From a virus, in the IMG/VR virus record IMGVR_UViG_3300024999_000200, positions 1-41,905 of that record: a stretch of 41,905 nucleotides of DNA; one strand, 5' to 3'. The position numbers and the translations under genes are program-made. The stretch's first letter is position 1, and each line of letters begins with the position of its first letter. Shown piece after piece: positions 7,075 to 14,881 of this stretch. The notes under the pieces were generated by a model. It was not told the DNA's origin, made no database searches, and was given only the letters and a program-made list of their open reading frames with translations.

Positions 7075-7107
7075 ATAAACCCATAGCAGAGGGGTTTATA
7101 CTCTGCT
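7075..7107 (+). other. Two interleaved inverted repeats (pseudoknot-like or switch)
   Basis: ATAAACCC (7075-7082) pairs with GGGTTTAT (7092-7099), and AGCAGAG (7085-7091) pairs with CTCTGCT (7101-7107). The arms interleave in H-type pseudoknot order. The last connecting loop is one base, so both full stems can hardly coexist; they are more likely alternatives. The T-run after them is weak. Confidence 0.5.
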
Positions 7108-7148
7108 TATTAATTACAAAACTCACAAATAAAAGGATGTGGTGTTTT

Positions 7149-7319
7149 ATGAATTCTAAAAACACAACTAAAATTAGAAATAAGGGAATGTGGTTTCATA
7201 AACATGGGAAACACAAAGGATTAAAGGAAATATCAATTATATTTAACAAGAGAAGAAGAATTATGTATATGTTTGAACCGATAAATATTAGTTGTGGTAA
7301 TTGGTCAAGTTTTAGGTGA
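7149..7319 (+). CDS. Small basic protein, 56 aa
   Basis: AAAGGATGTGG precedes ATG 7149; an in-frame ATG at 7137 lies inside that site and is less likely. The peptide is basic and rich in lysine, histidine and arginine (KIRNKGMWFHKHGKHKGLK, FNKRRRIMYMF). It may bind nucleic acid, but nothing is recognised. Coding status is supported only by the site and the tight spacing to the next gene (18 bases). Confidence 0.4.
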   Translation: MNSKNTTKIRNKGMWFHKHGKHKGLKEISIIFNKRRRIMYMFEPINISCGNWSSFR

Positions 7320-7337
7320 TAGAAAGGAAGTTTAACT

Positions 7338-7562
7338 ATGGAAGATACTCTAAATGATTCAAAAGAAAATGTTTTTAATTATTATTTTCATTATTATGGT
7401 TTATTATGTAGTATTTATGATTATAAAACAGATTATCAAATGAAAAGATTGTTTAATAAATTAGCTGAATGGGATGTTATGATTGATAAATTACCAGAAC
7501 AAATTAGAAACCAAATAAAAGAATTACAGCAAATTGAAAACCAAGAAGATTGGGATTTTTAA
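7338..7562 (+). CDS. Hypothetical protein, 74 aa
   Basis: A GAAAGGAAG site precedes ATG 7338. The protein is helical and tyrosine-rich near the start (NVFNYYFHYYGLLCSIYDYK) and acidic at the end. The family is not recognised. Confidence 0.6.
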   Translation: MEDTLNDSKENVFNYYFHYYGLLCSIYDYKTDYQMKRLFNKLAEWDVMIDKLPEQIRNQIKELQQIENQEDWDF

Positions 7563-7606
7563 AGTAAATATTTATTATGTATCAATAAATAAAATGTACA
7601 GGAGAG

Positions 7607-7652
7607 AACTTGCAAGTTTACATAGCGTAGCTACGCCTCCCTGATCAGGAGG
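7607..7652 (+). promoter_or_regulatory. Cluster of three palindromes covering the ribosome binding site of the next gene
   Basis: In order: AACTTGCAAGTT (7607-7618, perfect palindrome), GCGTAGCTACGC (7625-7636, perfect palindrome), then CCTCC/GGAGG (7636-7640 with 7648-7652) around CTGATCA. The last hairpin buries the only ribosome binding site (GGAGG) of the endonuclease gene at 7665. An outer ATGTA/TACAT pair (7594-7598, 7619-7623) is also possible. Translational control of the nuclease is inferred. Confidence 0.6.
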
Positions 7653-7664
7653 AGAGAATTAATA

Positions 7665-9059
7665 ATGGGATTGTTGACAAAGGAAGTAGAAACAGAATTA
7701 ACTAATAATACTAAACACTACGAGAACATCGGATATCCAATACCAAGAGTTAAGGTTGCTAATCGCAACAGATGGTCAGTTCCAAAAGGTACTATAATTA
7801 CTGTAAAAGTAGAAGATTTAATGGATAGTAGTGGGACAAAAGTGGATATTGAATGTGACGGATGTGGTAAAATATTAAAAAATATGATTTGGGCAGCATA
7901 TAAAAAGCATGTACATAATGATGGTAAATATTATTGCAAACTATGTACGAATAACGGAGATAATAAATATATAAATTTTAAAAAATGGTGTATAGAAAAC
8001 AATAAACAAGAGGCATCTGATAGATGGGATTATGAATTAAATGATTGTTCTCCTGAAGAAATTGGATATGGTTGTTCTAATCAAAAATATTACTTTAAAT
8101 GTCCTAAAGGAGTACATAAAAGTGAATTAAAAAATATTAATTCTTTTTCAAGTGGACAGGAAGGAAGTATGAAATGCAATGCATGTAATTCCTTTGCCCA
8201 ATGGGGAATAGATAACATAGGTGAAGATTTCTTAGAAAAGTATTGGGATTATGAAAAGAATATTAATATTAATCCTTGGAAAATATCTCACAATAGTAGT
8301 AGTAAAAGTAAAAAAATATGGATTAAATGTCAAGATAAAGGCTATCATGAGAGTTATGACATTACTTGTGCTAAATTCACAGAAGGAAGAAGATGCCCAT
8401 TTTGCACAAGTAGGAACGGCAAGGTTCATCAATTAGATAGTTTAGGTACTATATTCCCTAATGCTTTTAAAGTATGGGGTGATAAAAATGAAAAACTTCC
8501 TTATAAATATTCTCCGTATTCTAATGAAGAAGTGTGGTGGAAATGTCCTGAGGGGAAACACGAAGATTATAAAAGAAAGATATCTCGTTCTACAATTTGT
8601 GATTTTCGTTGTCCTGATTGTGTAAGAGAAAGAGATGAAAGTTTTCTACAAGAAAAAGTAAGGTTGTATATTGAAACATTAAAATTTAAAATTTTACATG
8701 AAAATAAATGTACAATTATTCCCGTTAACTCTAAAAAAGGAAAAAATAATACTTTGCCTTTTGATAATGAAATTGAAGAGCTAAAATTAATTATTGAAGT
8801 TATGGGAATGCAACACTATCAAATATGTGGATGGCATAAGAAAAAAGCTAAAATTAGCAATACCACACCAGAATATGAGTTACATTACCAAAAATTAAAA
8901 GACAGATATAAAAGAATATATGCTAAATCAAAAGGATATTATTATCTTGAAATACCATATTGGACAAATGATAAAGATAATACATATGAAAAACTTATAG
9001 ATGATAAGATAAATGAGGTATTAAAATCAAACCCTATCCCACTCCCAACCGCAATATAA
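7665..9059 (+). CDS. Zinc-ribbon repeat endonuclease, probable free-standing homing endonuclease
   Basis: 464 aa from ATG 7665, 12 bases after GGAGG. The N-terminal 75 residues (LTKEVETEL, NIGYPIPRVKV, VPKGTIITVKVEDLMD, CDGCGK) match the start of the protein at 11808. Then come at least four treble-clef/zinc-ribbon units with CxxC pairs (CKLC, CNAC, CPFC, CPDC), each after a W/Y-K-C-P strand, a repeat known from phage and bacterial nucleases. The last 130 residues look like a Vsr/PD-(D/E)XK nuclease: LPFDNEI followed by LIIEVMGMQHY. Such proteins cut DNA at specific sites and promote their own spread. The exact nuclease class is inference. The ribosome binding site is buried in a hairpin. Confidence 0.8.
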   Translation: MGLLTKEVETELTNNTKHYENIGYPIPRVKVANRNRWSVPKGTIITVKVEDLMDSSGTKVDIECDGCGKILKNMIWAAYKKHVHNDGKYYCKLCTNNGDNKYINFKKWCIENNKQEASDRWDYELNDCSPEEIGYGCSNQKYYFKCPKGVHKSELKNINSFSSGQEGSMKCNACNSFAQWGIDNIGEDFLEKYWDYEKNININPWKISHNSSSKSKKIWIKCQDKGYHESYDITCAKFTEGRRCPFCTSRNGKVHQLDSLGTIFPNAFKVWGDKNEKLPYKYSPYSNEEVWWKCPEGKHEDYKRKISRSTICDFRCPDCVRERDESFLQEKVRLYIETLKFKILHENKCTIIPVNSKKGKNNTLPFDNEIEELKLIIEVMGMQHYQICGWHKKKAKISNTTPEYELHYQKLKDRYKRIYAKSKGYYYLEIPYWTNDKDNTYEKLIDDKINEVLKSNPIPLPTAI

Positions 9060-9099
9060 CCAAAATACATAAATAATTATTATATAAAGGAGAATTAAC

Positions 9100-9411
9100 A
9101 TGATAGCAATAAGAAGATTATATATAGACATTGATTGGACAAAAATGCAAACTTTACATAAGAAAATTGATAAAGATCATATTTGGTGTATTAAATCAAA
9201 ATGGAATCCATATAAAGAAAATTGGAGTCAAGGATTCGACTCAGATTGTTGTTGTGGACACTGTACTAATACTGAGTATTGCTTTGAGGCATTTTGGGAT
9301 AAAAGATGCCATCTACAAAATCATTTTAAACCAATAATTGTTGAATTTGAAAATAAAGTTCATAGTCATGAGGAAGAGGTTAATATAGTAATCAAAGAGC
9401 ATCAAACATGA
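9100..9411 (+). CDS. Cysteine-rich small protein, 103 aa
   Basis: AAAGGAG lies upstream of ATG 9100. The centre holds a dense cysteine/histidine group (DCCCGHCTNTEYC, then CHLQNH), most likely a structural zinc site. The stop overlaps the next start (ATGA at 9408), so the two are translationally coupled. The family is not recognised. Confidence 0.7.
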   Translation: MIAIRRLYIDIDWTKMQTLHKKIDKDHIWCIKSKWNPYKENWSQGFDSDCCCGHCTNTEYCFEAFWDKRCHLQNHFKPIIVEFENKVHSHEEEVNIVIKEHQT

Positions 9412-9716
9412 AAATAAACTATATTAATGAACTTGTCCAAGAAATAAAAAATGCAAAGACAGATGTAGAAATCGTAAATATTTTAGAAAATTTATGTAAA
9501 CCAATTATTCAAATGAAAGATGCTTTAATAAAAGATGTCCTGCCTAATGATGAAGTCACAGATCCATACGATATTGATTTAAGTTATAATGGAATATCAA
9601 TTTATAAAAGTTGGTATGATTTTAAAGAAGATGAGTTAGATCAGGAGAAAGTTTATCATATTGGATATGAGGAGTTTTTTAGGATGATGTTTGATATTCC
9701 AGTTAAGAGAACTTAA
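9408..9716 (+). CDS. Hypothetical protein, 102 aa
   Basis: It starts by the ATGA overlap at 9408. It is acidic, with a helical first half (INELVQEIKNAKTDVEIVNI) and an aromatic C-terminal half (WYDFKEDELDQEKVYHIGYE). The family is not recognised. It is probably co-expressed with the cysteine-rich protein upstream. Confidence 0.65.
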   Translation: MKINYINELVQEIKNAKTDVEIVNILENLCKPIIQMKDALIKDVLPNDEVTDPYDIDLSYNGISIYKSWYDFKEDELDQEKVYHIGYEEFFRMMFDIPVKRT

Positions 9717-9747
9717 TATATTTATATTAATTTAAGGAGGTGATAAA

Positions 9748-9867
9748 ATGGAAACTATAAAATTAAATCTATCGACTGAAGAAGTTATTAAAATGTTAGG
9801 AGGAATAGAAGCAGTTAAGAAGATTTTTGATAATTACAAAGAAGAAGAAGAAGAGACACATGATTAG
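9748..9867 (+). CDS. Small acidic peptide, 39 aa
   Basis: AAGGAGGTGATAAA gives a near-perfect ribosome binding site for ATG 9748. The peptide is METIKLNLSTEEVIKMLGG followed by an acidic tail with five glutamates in a row. A strand-helix start (KLNLSTEEVIKML) is like small regulatory or DNA-contacting peptides, but no family is assigned. Confidence 0.6.
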   Translation: METIKLNLSTEEVIKMLGGIEAVKKIFDNYKEEEEETHD

Positions 9868-9906
9868 TAAATAATTAATATTTTAGTTGAAAGGAGGTGA
9901 TAAGCA

Positions 9907-10041
9907 ATGGAGAAGATTGATGAACAAATGGAAATTTTGGAAGAATTAATTGCAAAAGAAGTTAAAAGGCAATTAGAAGAAAAATATAAATATTTTGCAA
10001 AAGAACTTGAAAACTTATCGCAACTAGCACGTAAAATTTAA
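9907..10041 (+). CDS. Small helical peptide, 44 aa
   Basis: AAAGGAGGTGATAAGCA is again a near-perfect site, for ATG 9907. The whole peptide is charged and helical (MEILEELIAKEVKRQLEEK) and could form a coiled coil. It repeats the leader style of the gene at 9748, so the two may be co-regulated. Confidence 0.6.
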   Translation: MEKIDEQMEILEELIAKEVKRQLEEKYKYFAKELENLSQLARKI

Positions 10042-10118
10042 TAATGGTATCTACACTTTCCTATCGAGTGTTTATATAAATAAAGGGTGATGGCCTTATC
10101 ATCAAGGAGGAATTTTTA

Positions 10119-10466
10119 ATGATTATTAAGATTTGTGAAGAAATGAGACAAGTGAGATTAGATTCGGATTATATGAATTATAGAACATTGGTGAATATTT
10201 TAAGGGATTATGCTCATAGTGATCTTTTCAATGCAGTCTACATTTATCGTGATGCTACATTACCTAAAGAATATATGGTGATTGTAGATAAAATTAAAGT
10301 CTTAGATAAATGGATTAGTAGTGAGATTGATCACATGAATGAATTGTTGGAGATCAATCTAAAGAAGAAAGATTATAAGAATTTTAAGATGTTGTCTCAA
10401 TCGGATGTCGTATTAAAAAGTATACATAATAGGATCGATGAATTGAAGGCAAGAAACTTAATTTAA
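10119..10466 (+). CDS. Hypothetical helical protein, 115 aa
   Basis: AAGGAGGAA precedes ATG 10119. It is entirely helical by pattern (YRTLVNILRDYAHSDLFNAV, DKWISSEIDHMNELLEINLK). The family is not recognised. It converges on the - strand zinc-ribbon gene with a shared terminator between them. Confidence 0.65.
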   Translation: MIIKICEEMRQVRLDSDYMNYRTLVNILRDYAHSDLFNAVYIYRDATLPKEYMVIVDKIKVLDKWISSEIDHMNELLEINLKKKDYKNFKMLSQSDVVLKSIHNRIDELKARNLI

Positions 10467-10547
10467 TTATTGTATTATATTATTATATTTAGAAACTTTT
10501 ATTGGTAATTTGCTGAGATAGGCAGTGGATTATTGGTGAATAAACAA

Positions 10548-10580
10548 ATACTCCTAACTGCAATAAACAGTTAGGAGTAT
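10548..10580. terminator. Bidirectional hairpin between convergent genes
   Basis: ATACTCCTAACTG (10548-10560) pairs perfectly with CAGTTAGGAGTAT (10568-10580) around a 7-base loop. T-runs are weak on both sides, but the position between convergent genes supports a terminator. Confidence 0.75.
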
Positions 10581-10603
10581 CAATATAAGAATTAGAAATT
10601 ATT

Positions 10604-10876
10604 CTATTTCCATTTTTCATTTTCTTCGGTATCTTTTAATTTTTCTTCTTCAGTTTTAATTCTCATAAAGAACATAAGATAACCACAATCATAACACATT
10701 TGTGTAATAGTTGGTGCATGATTTATTATAATCCCTGGTGATTCTATACGAAAACAAGCAACCATGTTAAACGGTTTAACATTTTCACTTTTACATATTG
10801 GACAAATTATTGGGATATTTGGATTCCTTTGAGAATTTATGCTTATGTCTCCAGTTGAATATACATATTCAGACAT
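10604..10876 (-). CDS. Zinc-ribbon protein, 90 aa
   Basis: The start is the ATG at 10876 with AGGAGGT 9 bases upstream; the longer in-frame start at 10909 has no site. Two CxxC pairs form a zinc ribbon (CPIC about residue 26 and CYDCG about residue 61), with MFFMRIKTEEEKL after it. Such small ribbons usually bind nucleic acid or another protein. It is transcribed away from a 20-bp palindrome. Confidence 0.7.
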   Translation of the reverse strand: MSEYVYSTGDISINSQRNPNIPIICPICKSENVKPFNMVACFRIESPGIIINHAPTITQMCYDCGYLMFFMRIKTEEEKLKDTEENEKWK

Positions 10877-10959
10877 TGATTTAATACCTCCTATCTTAGT
10901 TATAATCATTTGATAATATGTGCATGTATATTATACCATTATTCATTGTGATTATACTA

Positions 10960-10979
10960 ATCTAAACTGCAGTTTAGAT
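10960..10979. promoter_or_regulatory. Perfect 20-bp palindrome, likely operator
   Basis: ATCTAAACTGCAGTTTAGAT lies between the divergent genes at 10876 (-) and 11042 (+). It is just upstream of TATAAT-like -10 boxes on the - strand. A dimeric repressor site is the simplest reading; the repressor is not identified. Confidence 0.6.
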
Positions 10980-11041
10980 AGTTTTAATAATCCAATAAAA
11001 GTATGTTTTTAATGGATTTATGAGTTAGGAAAACGGAGTAA

Positions 11042-11254
11042 ATGGAAGCATGTTTGAGTATGAAAGAGGTAGGATTTAGGATAATTGAGTTTTTGGAGGA
11101 AAAAATGAATAATTGTAATAATAATAGAGTTTTTATTGTTAGCAAAGAAAAATCAAAACAGTTTTTAGAGGATAGGAAAAATAATGTTATTAGTCCTGAG
11201 TTTTTGAAGAGATGTTTGTATGCTTATAGGTTGTTGAATAAGAAGATGGAATAG
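11042..11254 (+). CDS. Hypothetical protein, up to 70 aa
   Basis: Two starts are possible: ATG 11042 (weak ACGGAGTAA site) or ATG 11105, which has GGAGG 5 bases upstream and gives 49 aa. The second has the better site. The C-terminal half is basic and helical (SPEFLKRCLYAYRLLNKKME). The family is not recognised. It is followed after 11 bases by the gene at 11266. Confidence 0.5.
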   Translation: MEACLSMKEVGFRIIEFLEEKMNNCNNNRVFIVSKEKSKQFLEDRKNNVISPEFLKRCLYAYRLLNKKME

Positions 11255-11265
11255 GAGGAATTATT

Positions 11266-11526
11266 ATGTCTGGATTAACACCTAAAAAGAAAGAAGAATT
11301 AAAACAGATGATGGGTAAATATTCAGGGAAGGTTGGTTTGAGTTTGTTGGTGATGGAGAATAGGGATAGGGATGTTGTTTCGATGGAAGATGGTTTAGAA
11401 GTTTTAGAGGATGTTTTGAGTGGCAAGAAGAGGGTTTTGATTTGTGGATGTGATCATGACTTTATGAGAATGCAATATGCAGATGGTGAAATTAAGTGTA
11501 GTAAATGTGGAGTTAATAGGGATTAG
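11266..11526 (+). CDS. Small protein with C-terminal zinc ribbon, 86 aa
   Basis: ATAGGAGGAA precedes ATG 11266. A basic helical N-terminus (MSGLTPKKKEELKQMMGKYS) leads to a C-terminal zinc motif (CGCDHDF, then CSKCGVNRD). It is probably nucleic-acid binding. It shares a transcript with the gene at 11042 and ends before the terminator at 11630. Confidence 0.65.
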   Translation: MSGLTPKKKEELKQMMGKYSGKVGLSLLVMENRDRDVVSMEDGLEVLEDVLSGKKRVLICGCDHDFMRMQYADGEIKCSKCGVNRD

Positions 11527-11629
11527 GAAGGGTTGGATTAGTGGGTTATGTGAGGAGGGATAGGGAATAATATGTTTAATGAGGCAGATAGAAGTTAGTT
11601 TTATTTTATAATTTTATATTGATTTAGCT

Positions 11630-11657
11630 GAGAGTGCGATTGGGTGCTCTCTTTTTG
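11630..11657 (+). terminator. Intrinsic terminator
   Basis: GAGAGTGC (11630-11637) pairs with GTGCTCTC (11644-11651) with two G-U pairs, then TTTTTG. The stretch 11527-11807 has no convincing gene otherwise. Confidence 0.75.
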
Positions 11658-11733
11658 TTTTGTGGATTAGGTTTAAGAATGAATTTTATATGGTTTTCAA
11701 TAAGTTAGGCCAAATTTATTGAAGTAAAACATT

Positions 11734-11757
11734 GAGATTGTGCTACTACACAGTCTC
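11734..11757 (+). other. Leader hairpin before the second zinc-ribbon nuclease
   Basis: GAGATTGTG (11734-11742) pairs with CACAGTCTC (11749-11757) with one U-G pair and a 6-base loop. TTTATCCATTTTTT follows. It could be a terminator or an attenuator for the nuclease gene at 11808. Confidence 0.55.
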
Positions 11758-11807
11758 TTTATCCATTTTTTAAAAACTTTTTTGAGTAGAAGAAAGGGGA
11801 TAGATTT

Positions 11808-13166
11808 ATGTTAATAACAAAAGAGGTTTTGGTGACTTTATCAGGAGAAAATATAAAATGGTTTGAAAACAAGGGTTATGAAATACCTAGACGAGTAGAC
11901 AAACAAGGAAGAATAAATGTTAAAAAAGGAACAAAATTATTAGTTAAAGTTGAAGACTTAAGCGATAATTCTGATGAACTTGTAAATGTACAATGTGATA
12001 TTTCAGGAGAAATATTTGAAAACATTAAATGGAAAAGTTATTTATCTAATATAAAAAGTAATCAAGGCAAATATATTTATAAAGATACTAGTTATAATAG
12101 TAGAAGTGGTAAAATTAGAAGCCCTATAAAAGGTTCGTCGTTTTATGATTGGTGCTATGAAAACTTATCAAAAGAAGACGCAGATAAATTATTATCACGT
12201 TGGTTCTATGAGAAAAACATTGATAAATATGGAAATATATTAAGTCCTAAAGACGTTAGTCGTGGATCTGATGGTTTAAAAAGAAAAGGTAAAAGGGGTT
12301 ATTATTTTAAGTGTTTAGATCATCCTGAACATGAACCAGAAATAAAAAATATATGCCGTTTTACTAATAATTTTAAAGGTTATATGGGTAGTATTGAATG
12401 CGTTCAGTGTAATTGCCTCGCAATAACTCATCACCATTTGGTACGGTATTTTATAAATAAAGATGATGCCAATAAGTATTCTTTTGGTTCAAATGAAAGT
12501 ATATTAATGAAATGTCCTGATTGTGGTTTTGAGAGAAAGAAAAAGATTACAGATTTAGCGACAAAAGGTTTCTCGTGCAAAATTTGTTCAGATCAAATTT
12601 CTTATAGTGAAAAATTCTTAGCGAATTTATTAAGACAAGTATTGGATCAAGTATTCATAACACAACTCTCAAAAACAACTTTTAAATGGTGTGAAAAATT
12701 TAAATATGATTTTTACATAGATAAAATTAATGGAATTATTTGTGAGACCATGGGATCGCAACATTATAAGCAATCCACTGGTAATTGGGGTTCGTTGGAA
12801 ACTATTCAAGAAAATGATTTAAACAAAGAGTGGTTAGCAAGAGAAAATAAAATCAAGAACTATATAGTAATTGATTGTAGAAAAAGTGAATTAGAATGGG
12901 TTAAGAACAGTATAATGAAGTCTAGGTTGCCTATGTTACTAGGGTTTAAAGAAAATGACGTTGACTGGCTAAAGTGTCATGAATACGCTTGCAACAGTAA
13001 TTTAGTTAAAGAAGTATGTGAACTATGGAATAGTGGAATAAAAAATCAGATAGAAATTTCCGAAAAAATACAAATTGGGAAAAGCACTGTGTGGAAATAC
13101 TTAAACATCGGTACAGAATTGGGATGGTGTGATGCAATTAAAAAGCATAAAATTATATCCAACTAA
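11808..13166 (+). CDS. Zinc-ribbon endonuclease with C-terminal helix-turn-helix, probable homing endonuclease
   Basis: 452 aa from ATG 11808, after AAAGGGGA. The first 75 residues are paralogous to the protein at 7665 (ITKEV, WFENKGYEIPRRV, VKKGTKLLVKVEDLSD). Zinc-ribbon CxxC units lie in the middle (CVQC, CPDC, CKIC). A PD-(D/E)XK-type nuclease follows: SYSEKFLANLLRQ, then FKYDFYID and ICETMGSQHY, with the usual acid, D and E/Q spacing. The last 60 residues form a helix-turn-helix (QIEISEKIQIGKSTVWKYL) absent from the paralog. Both look like selfish site-specific nucleases. It is followed by a strong bidirectional terminator. Confidence 0.82.
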   Translation: MLITKEVLVTLSGENIKWFENKGYEIPRRVDKQGRINVKKGTKLLVKVEDLSDNSDELVNVQCDISGEIFENIKWKSYLSNIKSNQGKYIYKDTSYNSRSGKIRSPIKGSSFYDWCYENLSKEDADKLLSRWFYEKNIDKYGNILSPKDVSRGSDGLKRKGKRGYYFKCLDHPEHEPEIKNICRFTNNFKGYMGSIECVQCNCLAITHHHLVRYFINKDDANKYSFGSNESILMKCPDCGFERKKKITDLATKGFSCKICSDQISYSEKFLANLLRQVLDQVFITQLSKTTFKWCEKFKYDFYIDKINGIICETMGSQHYKQSTGNWGSLETIQENDLNKEWLARENKIKNYIVIDCRKSELEWVKNSIMKSRLPMLLGFKENDVDWLKCHEYACNSNLVKEVCELWNSGIKNQIEISEKIQIGKSTVWKYLNIGTELGWCDAIKKHKIISN

Positions 13167-13183
13167 AAATAAAATATAAACTT

Positions 13184-13232
13184 AATAAGGCAGTACATTA
13201 TCCTTAGTTGGATTTTGCATTGCCTTATTTTT
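13184..13232. terminator. Bidirectional terminator between convergent genes
   Basis: AATAAGGCA (13184-13192) pairs with TGCCTTATT (13221-13229), with a partial inner helix ATCC/GGAT. T-runs lie on the right (TTTTTT) for + transcripts. Confidence 0.85.
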
Positions 13233-13241
13233 TACGCTTTT

Positions 13242-14702
13242 TTACTTAGTACACCAATTAATTACAGTTTCATTAAAATACTTTACACTCGATGTTCCAT
13301 TGATAATTTTCCCTCCTTCTTTCAATACTGGCCTCCAACGCTTATCAGTTCTTAAAAAGAAGTCATCATTTGCTAATTTAGAAAGTTTGGTCTTCCAATC
13401 AGGATCATCTTTTAAAACTGCGCTTAATGCTATCATCGCACCAATTGCTAAAGGTTCAATTGTGAAATATAATTTCTTCAAGTTATTCTTAGATTCTAAA
13501 TCGGAATTCGCCATGAATTGTGGAAAGATTGATACAAGTTCATCAATGTATTCTATTAACCAATTTTCAACATTTGTTTGATCTAATTTAGTTTGAGGTT
13601 CTTTATAATTTTTTTTGATTGCATTTGTTAAAACTCCATAACTACAAATATTATGGCTAGAACCCTTAATTGTTGTGCTAACTGTTTCGATCTTGTTTTT
13701 TAAATCTGACTCTTTTTCAATTCTTCTTGCAATTTTGTTAGCATAATTACTATTATCAAGATAATGTGTTCTTGTGGGGTTGACTCTAAGCGAAAAATTG
13801 TTCAATTCCGCGAACATTTGTCTCGCATCTTCGTCAGATACCACATTTACTTCGCAATTAAAATAAAATTGTCTAGGATCATCATATTGGTCTGGATGTT
13901 TAATCCAAGCGTTTTTCCATTTTATGGAAGCTCTAGCACGGTGACTAAAATCTATTCCCTGTAAATATCCTTCTCCTGTAATACTATTGTCCTCTTGATT
14001 ATACACTAAATCTGATTCGTTGCTCGTTGAATAATTTAAGACAATTGTATTTCCAAAAATTTTCTTTTGTGTAAAAGCTTGAAAAATATCATTTACATGT
14101 TTATTGGAAAAATTATCCTTTTCTTTACCCGATGATGTTGTGACACTTCCCCTCTGAATGCTAGGAATGAAGCGTATAATTGAGTTTTCAAAATAGGAGG
14201 CAAGATCAAATGAAGAAATTGTACAAATGTACTTGGTAATTTCTCCTTGATTGTACACAGGTATTACTGGAGAAAATGACCAATTTGTACTTTCTTTTAA
14301 TTTTAAGTCATTTTGTTTTAATTCTTGTTTGAGTTTGCGTAGTTCTCTTTTTTTCGCCAGTTCATCTTTCTTCCTTTGTGCTTCACTTTTCTCTTCTTCA
14401 GTTTCATCTTCGCCACTAAAATCAGTTTCTTCTTTTACCTGTCCACTTAAACTACTCAAACTACCAAAAGCAGGTCTTAGTTCTTCCAAAAATTTTTCAC
14501 TCTCAGATTCCATTTCTTTAACTAATTCCATTTCATGTTGTTGTACCATATCCTCATCATTCTCATCCATCGCCTCTTGATACCCAACTGCTGTTTGACT
14601 GACTGCCTCATTTACCATCCCTAAAACCTCTTCCTTAACCTGATTAACCAAACCAACATCCATCTGTTGAAACTTATTCCAATCCTTACCTTTTCTTGCC
14701 AT
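13242..14702 (-). CDS. DndB/DGQHR-domain-like protein
   Basis: 486 aa from the ATG at 14702, which has AAGGAG 8 bases upstream; an in-frame ATG at 14765 would add 21 residues but has a weaker site. Residues 1-140 are acidic coiled coil (EEKSEAQRKKDELAKKRELR). The C-terminal two thirds follow the plan of DGQHR proteins such as DndB: FIPSIQRGSVTTSS, then GIDFSHRARASIKW in place of DGQHR, then VVSDEDARQMFAELN and a C-terminal helical part. DndB controls phosphorothioate DNA modification, but DGQHR proteins also occur alone in mobile elements. No other dnd gene is visible, so the role is open. It has its own promoter. Confidence 0.65.
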   Translation of the reverse strand: MARKGKDWNKFQQMDVGLVNQVKEEVLGMVNEAVSQTAVGYQEAMDENDEDMVQQHEMELVKEMESESEKFLEELRPAFGSLSSLSGQVKEETDFSGEDETEEEKSEAQRKKDELAKKRELRKLKQELKQNDLKLKESTNWSFSPVIPVYNQGEITKYICTISSFDLASYFENSIIRFIPSIQRGSVTTSSGKEKDNFSNKHVNDIFQAFTQKKIFGNTIVLNYSTSNESDLVYNQEDNSITGEGYLQGIDFSHRARASIKWKNAWIKHPDQYDDPRQFYFNCEVNVVSDEDARQMFAELNNFSLRVNPTRTHYLDNSNYANKIARRIEKESDLKNKIETVSTTIKGSSHNICSYGVLTNAIKKNYKEPQTKLDQTNVENWLIEYIDELVSIFPQFMANSDLESKNNLKKLYFTIEPLAIGAMIALSAVLKDDPDWKTKLSKLANDDFFLRTDKRWRPVLKEGGKIINGTSSVKYFNETVINWCTK

Positions 14703-14787
14703 ATCAATATCTCCTTCCATTCCTATATCTTCCATATTTCCACTTTTATCAAATTTAAAAATCATATCAAATCAACCCTTTCACACT

Positions 14788-14815
14788 ATTATAATCATTT
14801 CTATGTCAAATGCAA
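14788..14815 (-). promoter_or_regulatory. Promoter of the DndB-like gene
   Basis: On the - strand: TTGCAT (14815-14810), 16-base spacer, TATAAT (14793-14788). It lies between the conjugation operon terminator and the DndB-like gene. Confidence 0.7.
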
Positions 14816-14845
14816 ATATTTAATGATAGTTTTTCATATGTTTTT

Positions 14846-14881
14846 ATTAAAAAAGATGAGCATGTCCAACTACTCATCTTT
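14846..14881 (-). terminator. Terminator of the conjugation operon
   Basis: On the - strand AAAGATGAG pairs with CTCATCTTT (14873-14881 with 14852-14860), followed by TTTTTAATAAA. The upstream arm includes the last codons of the M23 peptidase gene. Confidence 0.85.

Noticed and set aside
9131-9337. + strand frame inside the cysteine-rich gene
   Set aside because: The frame at 9100 has a ribosome binding site, a coupled downstream gene and a zinc motif; this one has none.
13300-14580. + strand frames opposite the DndB-like gene
   Set aside because: Serine/phenylalanine-rich complements of an acidic lysine-rich coiled coil; no sites.
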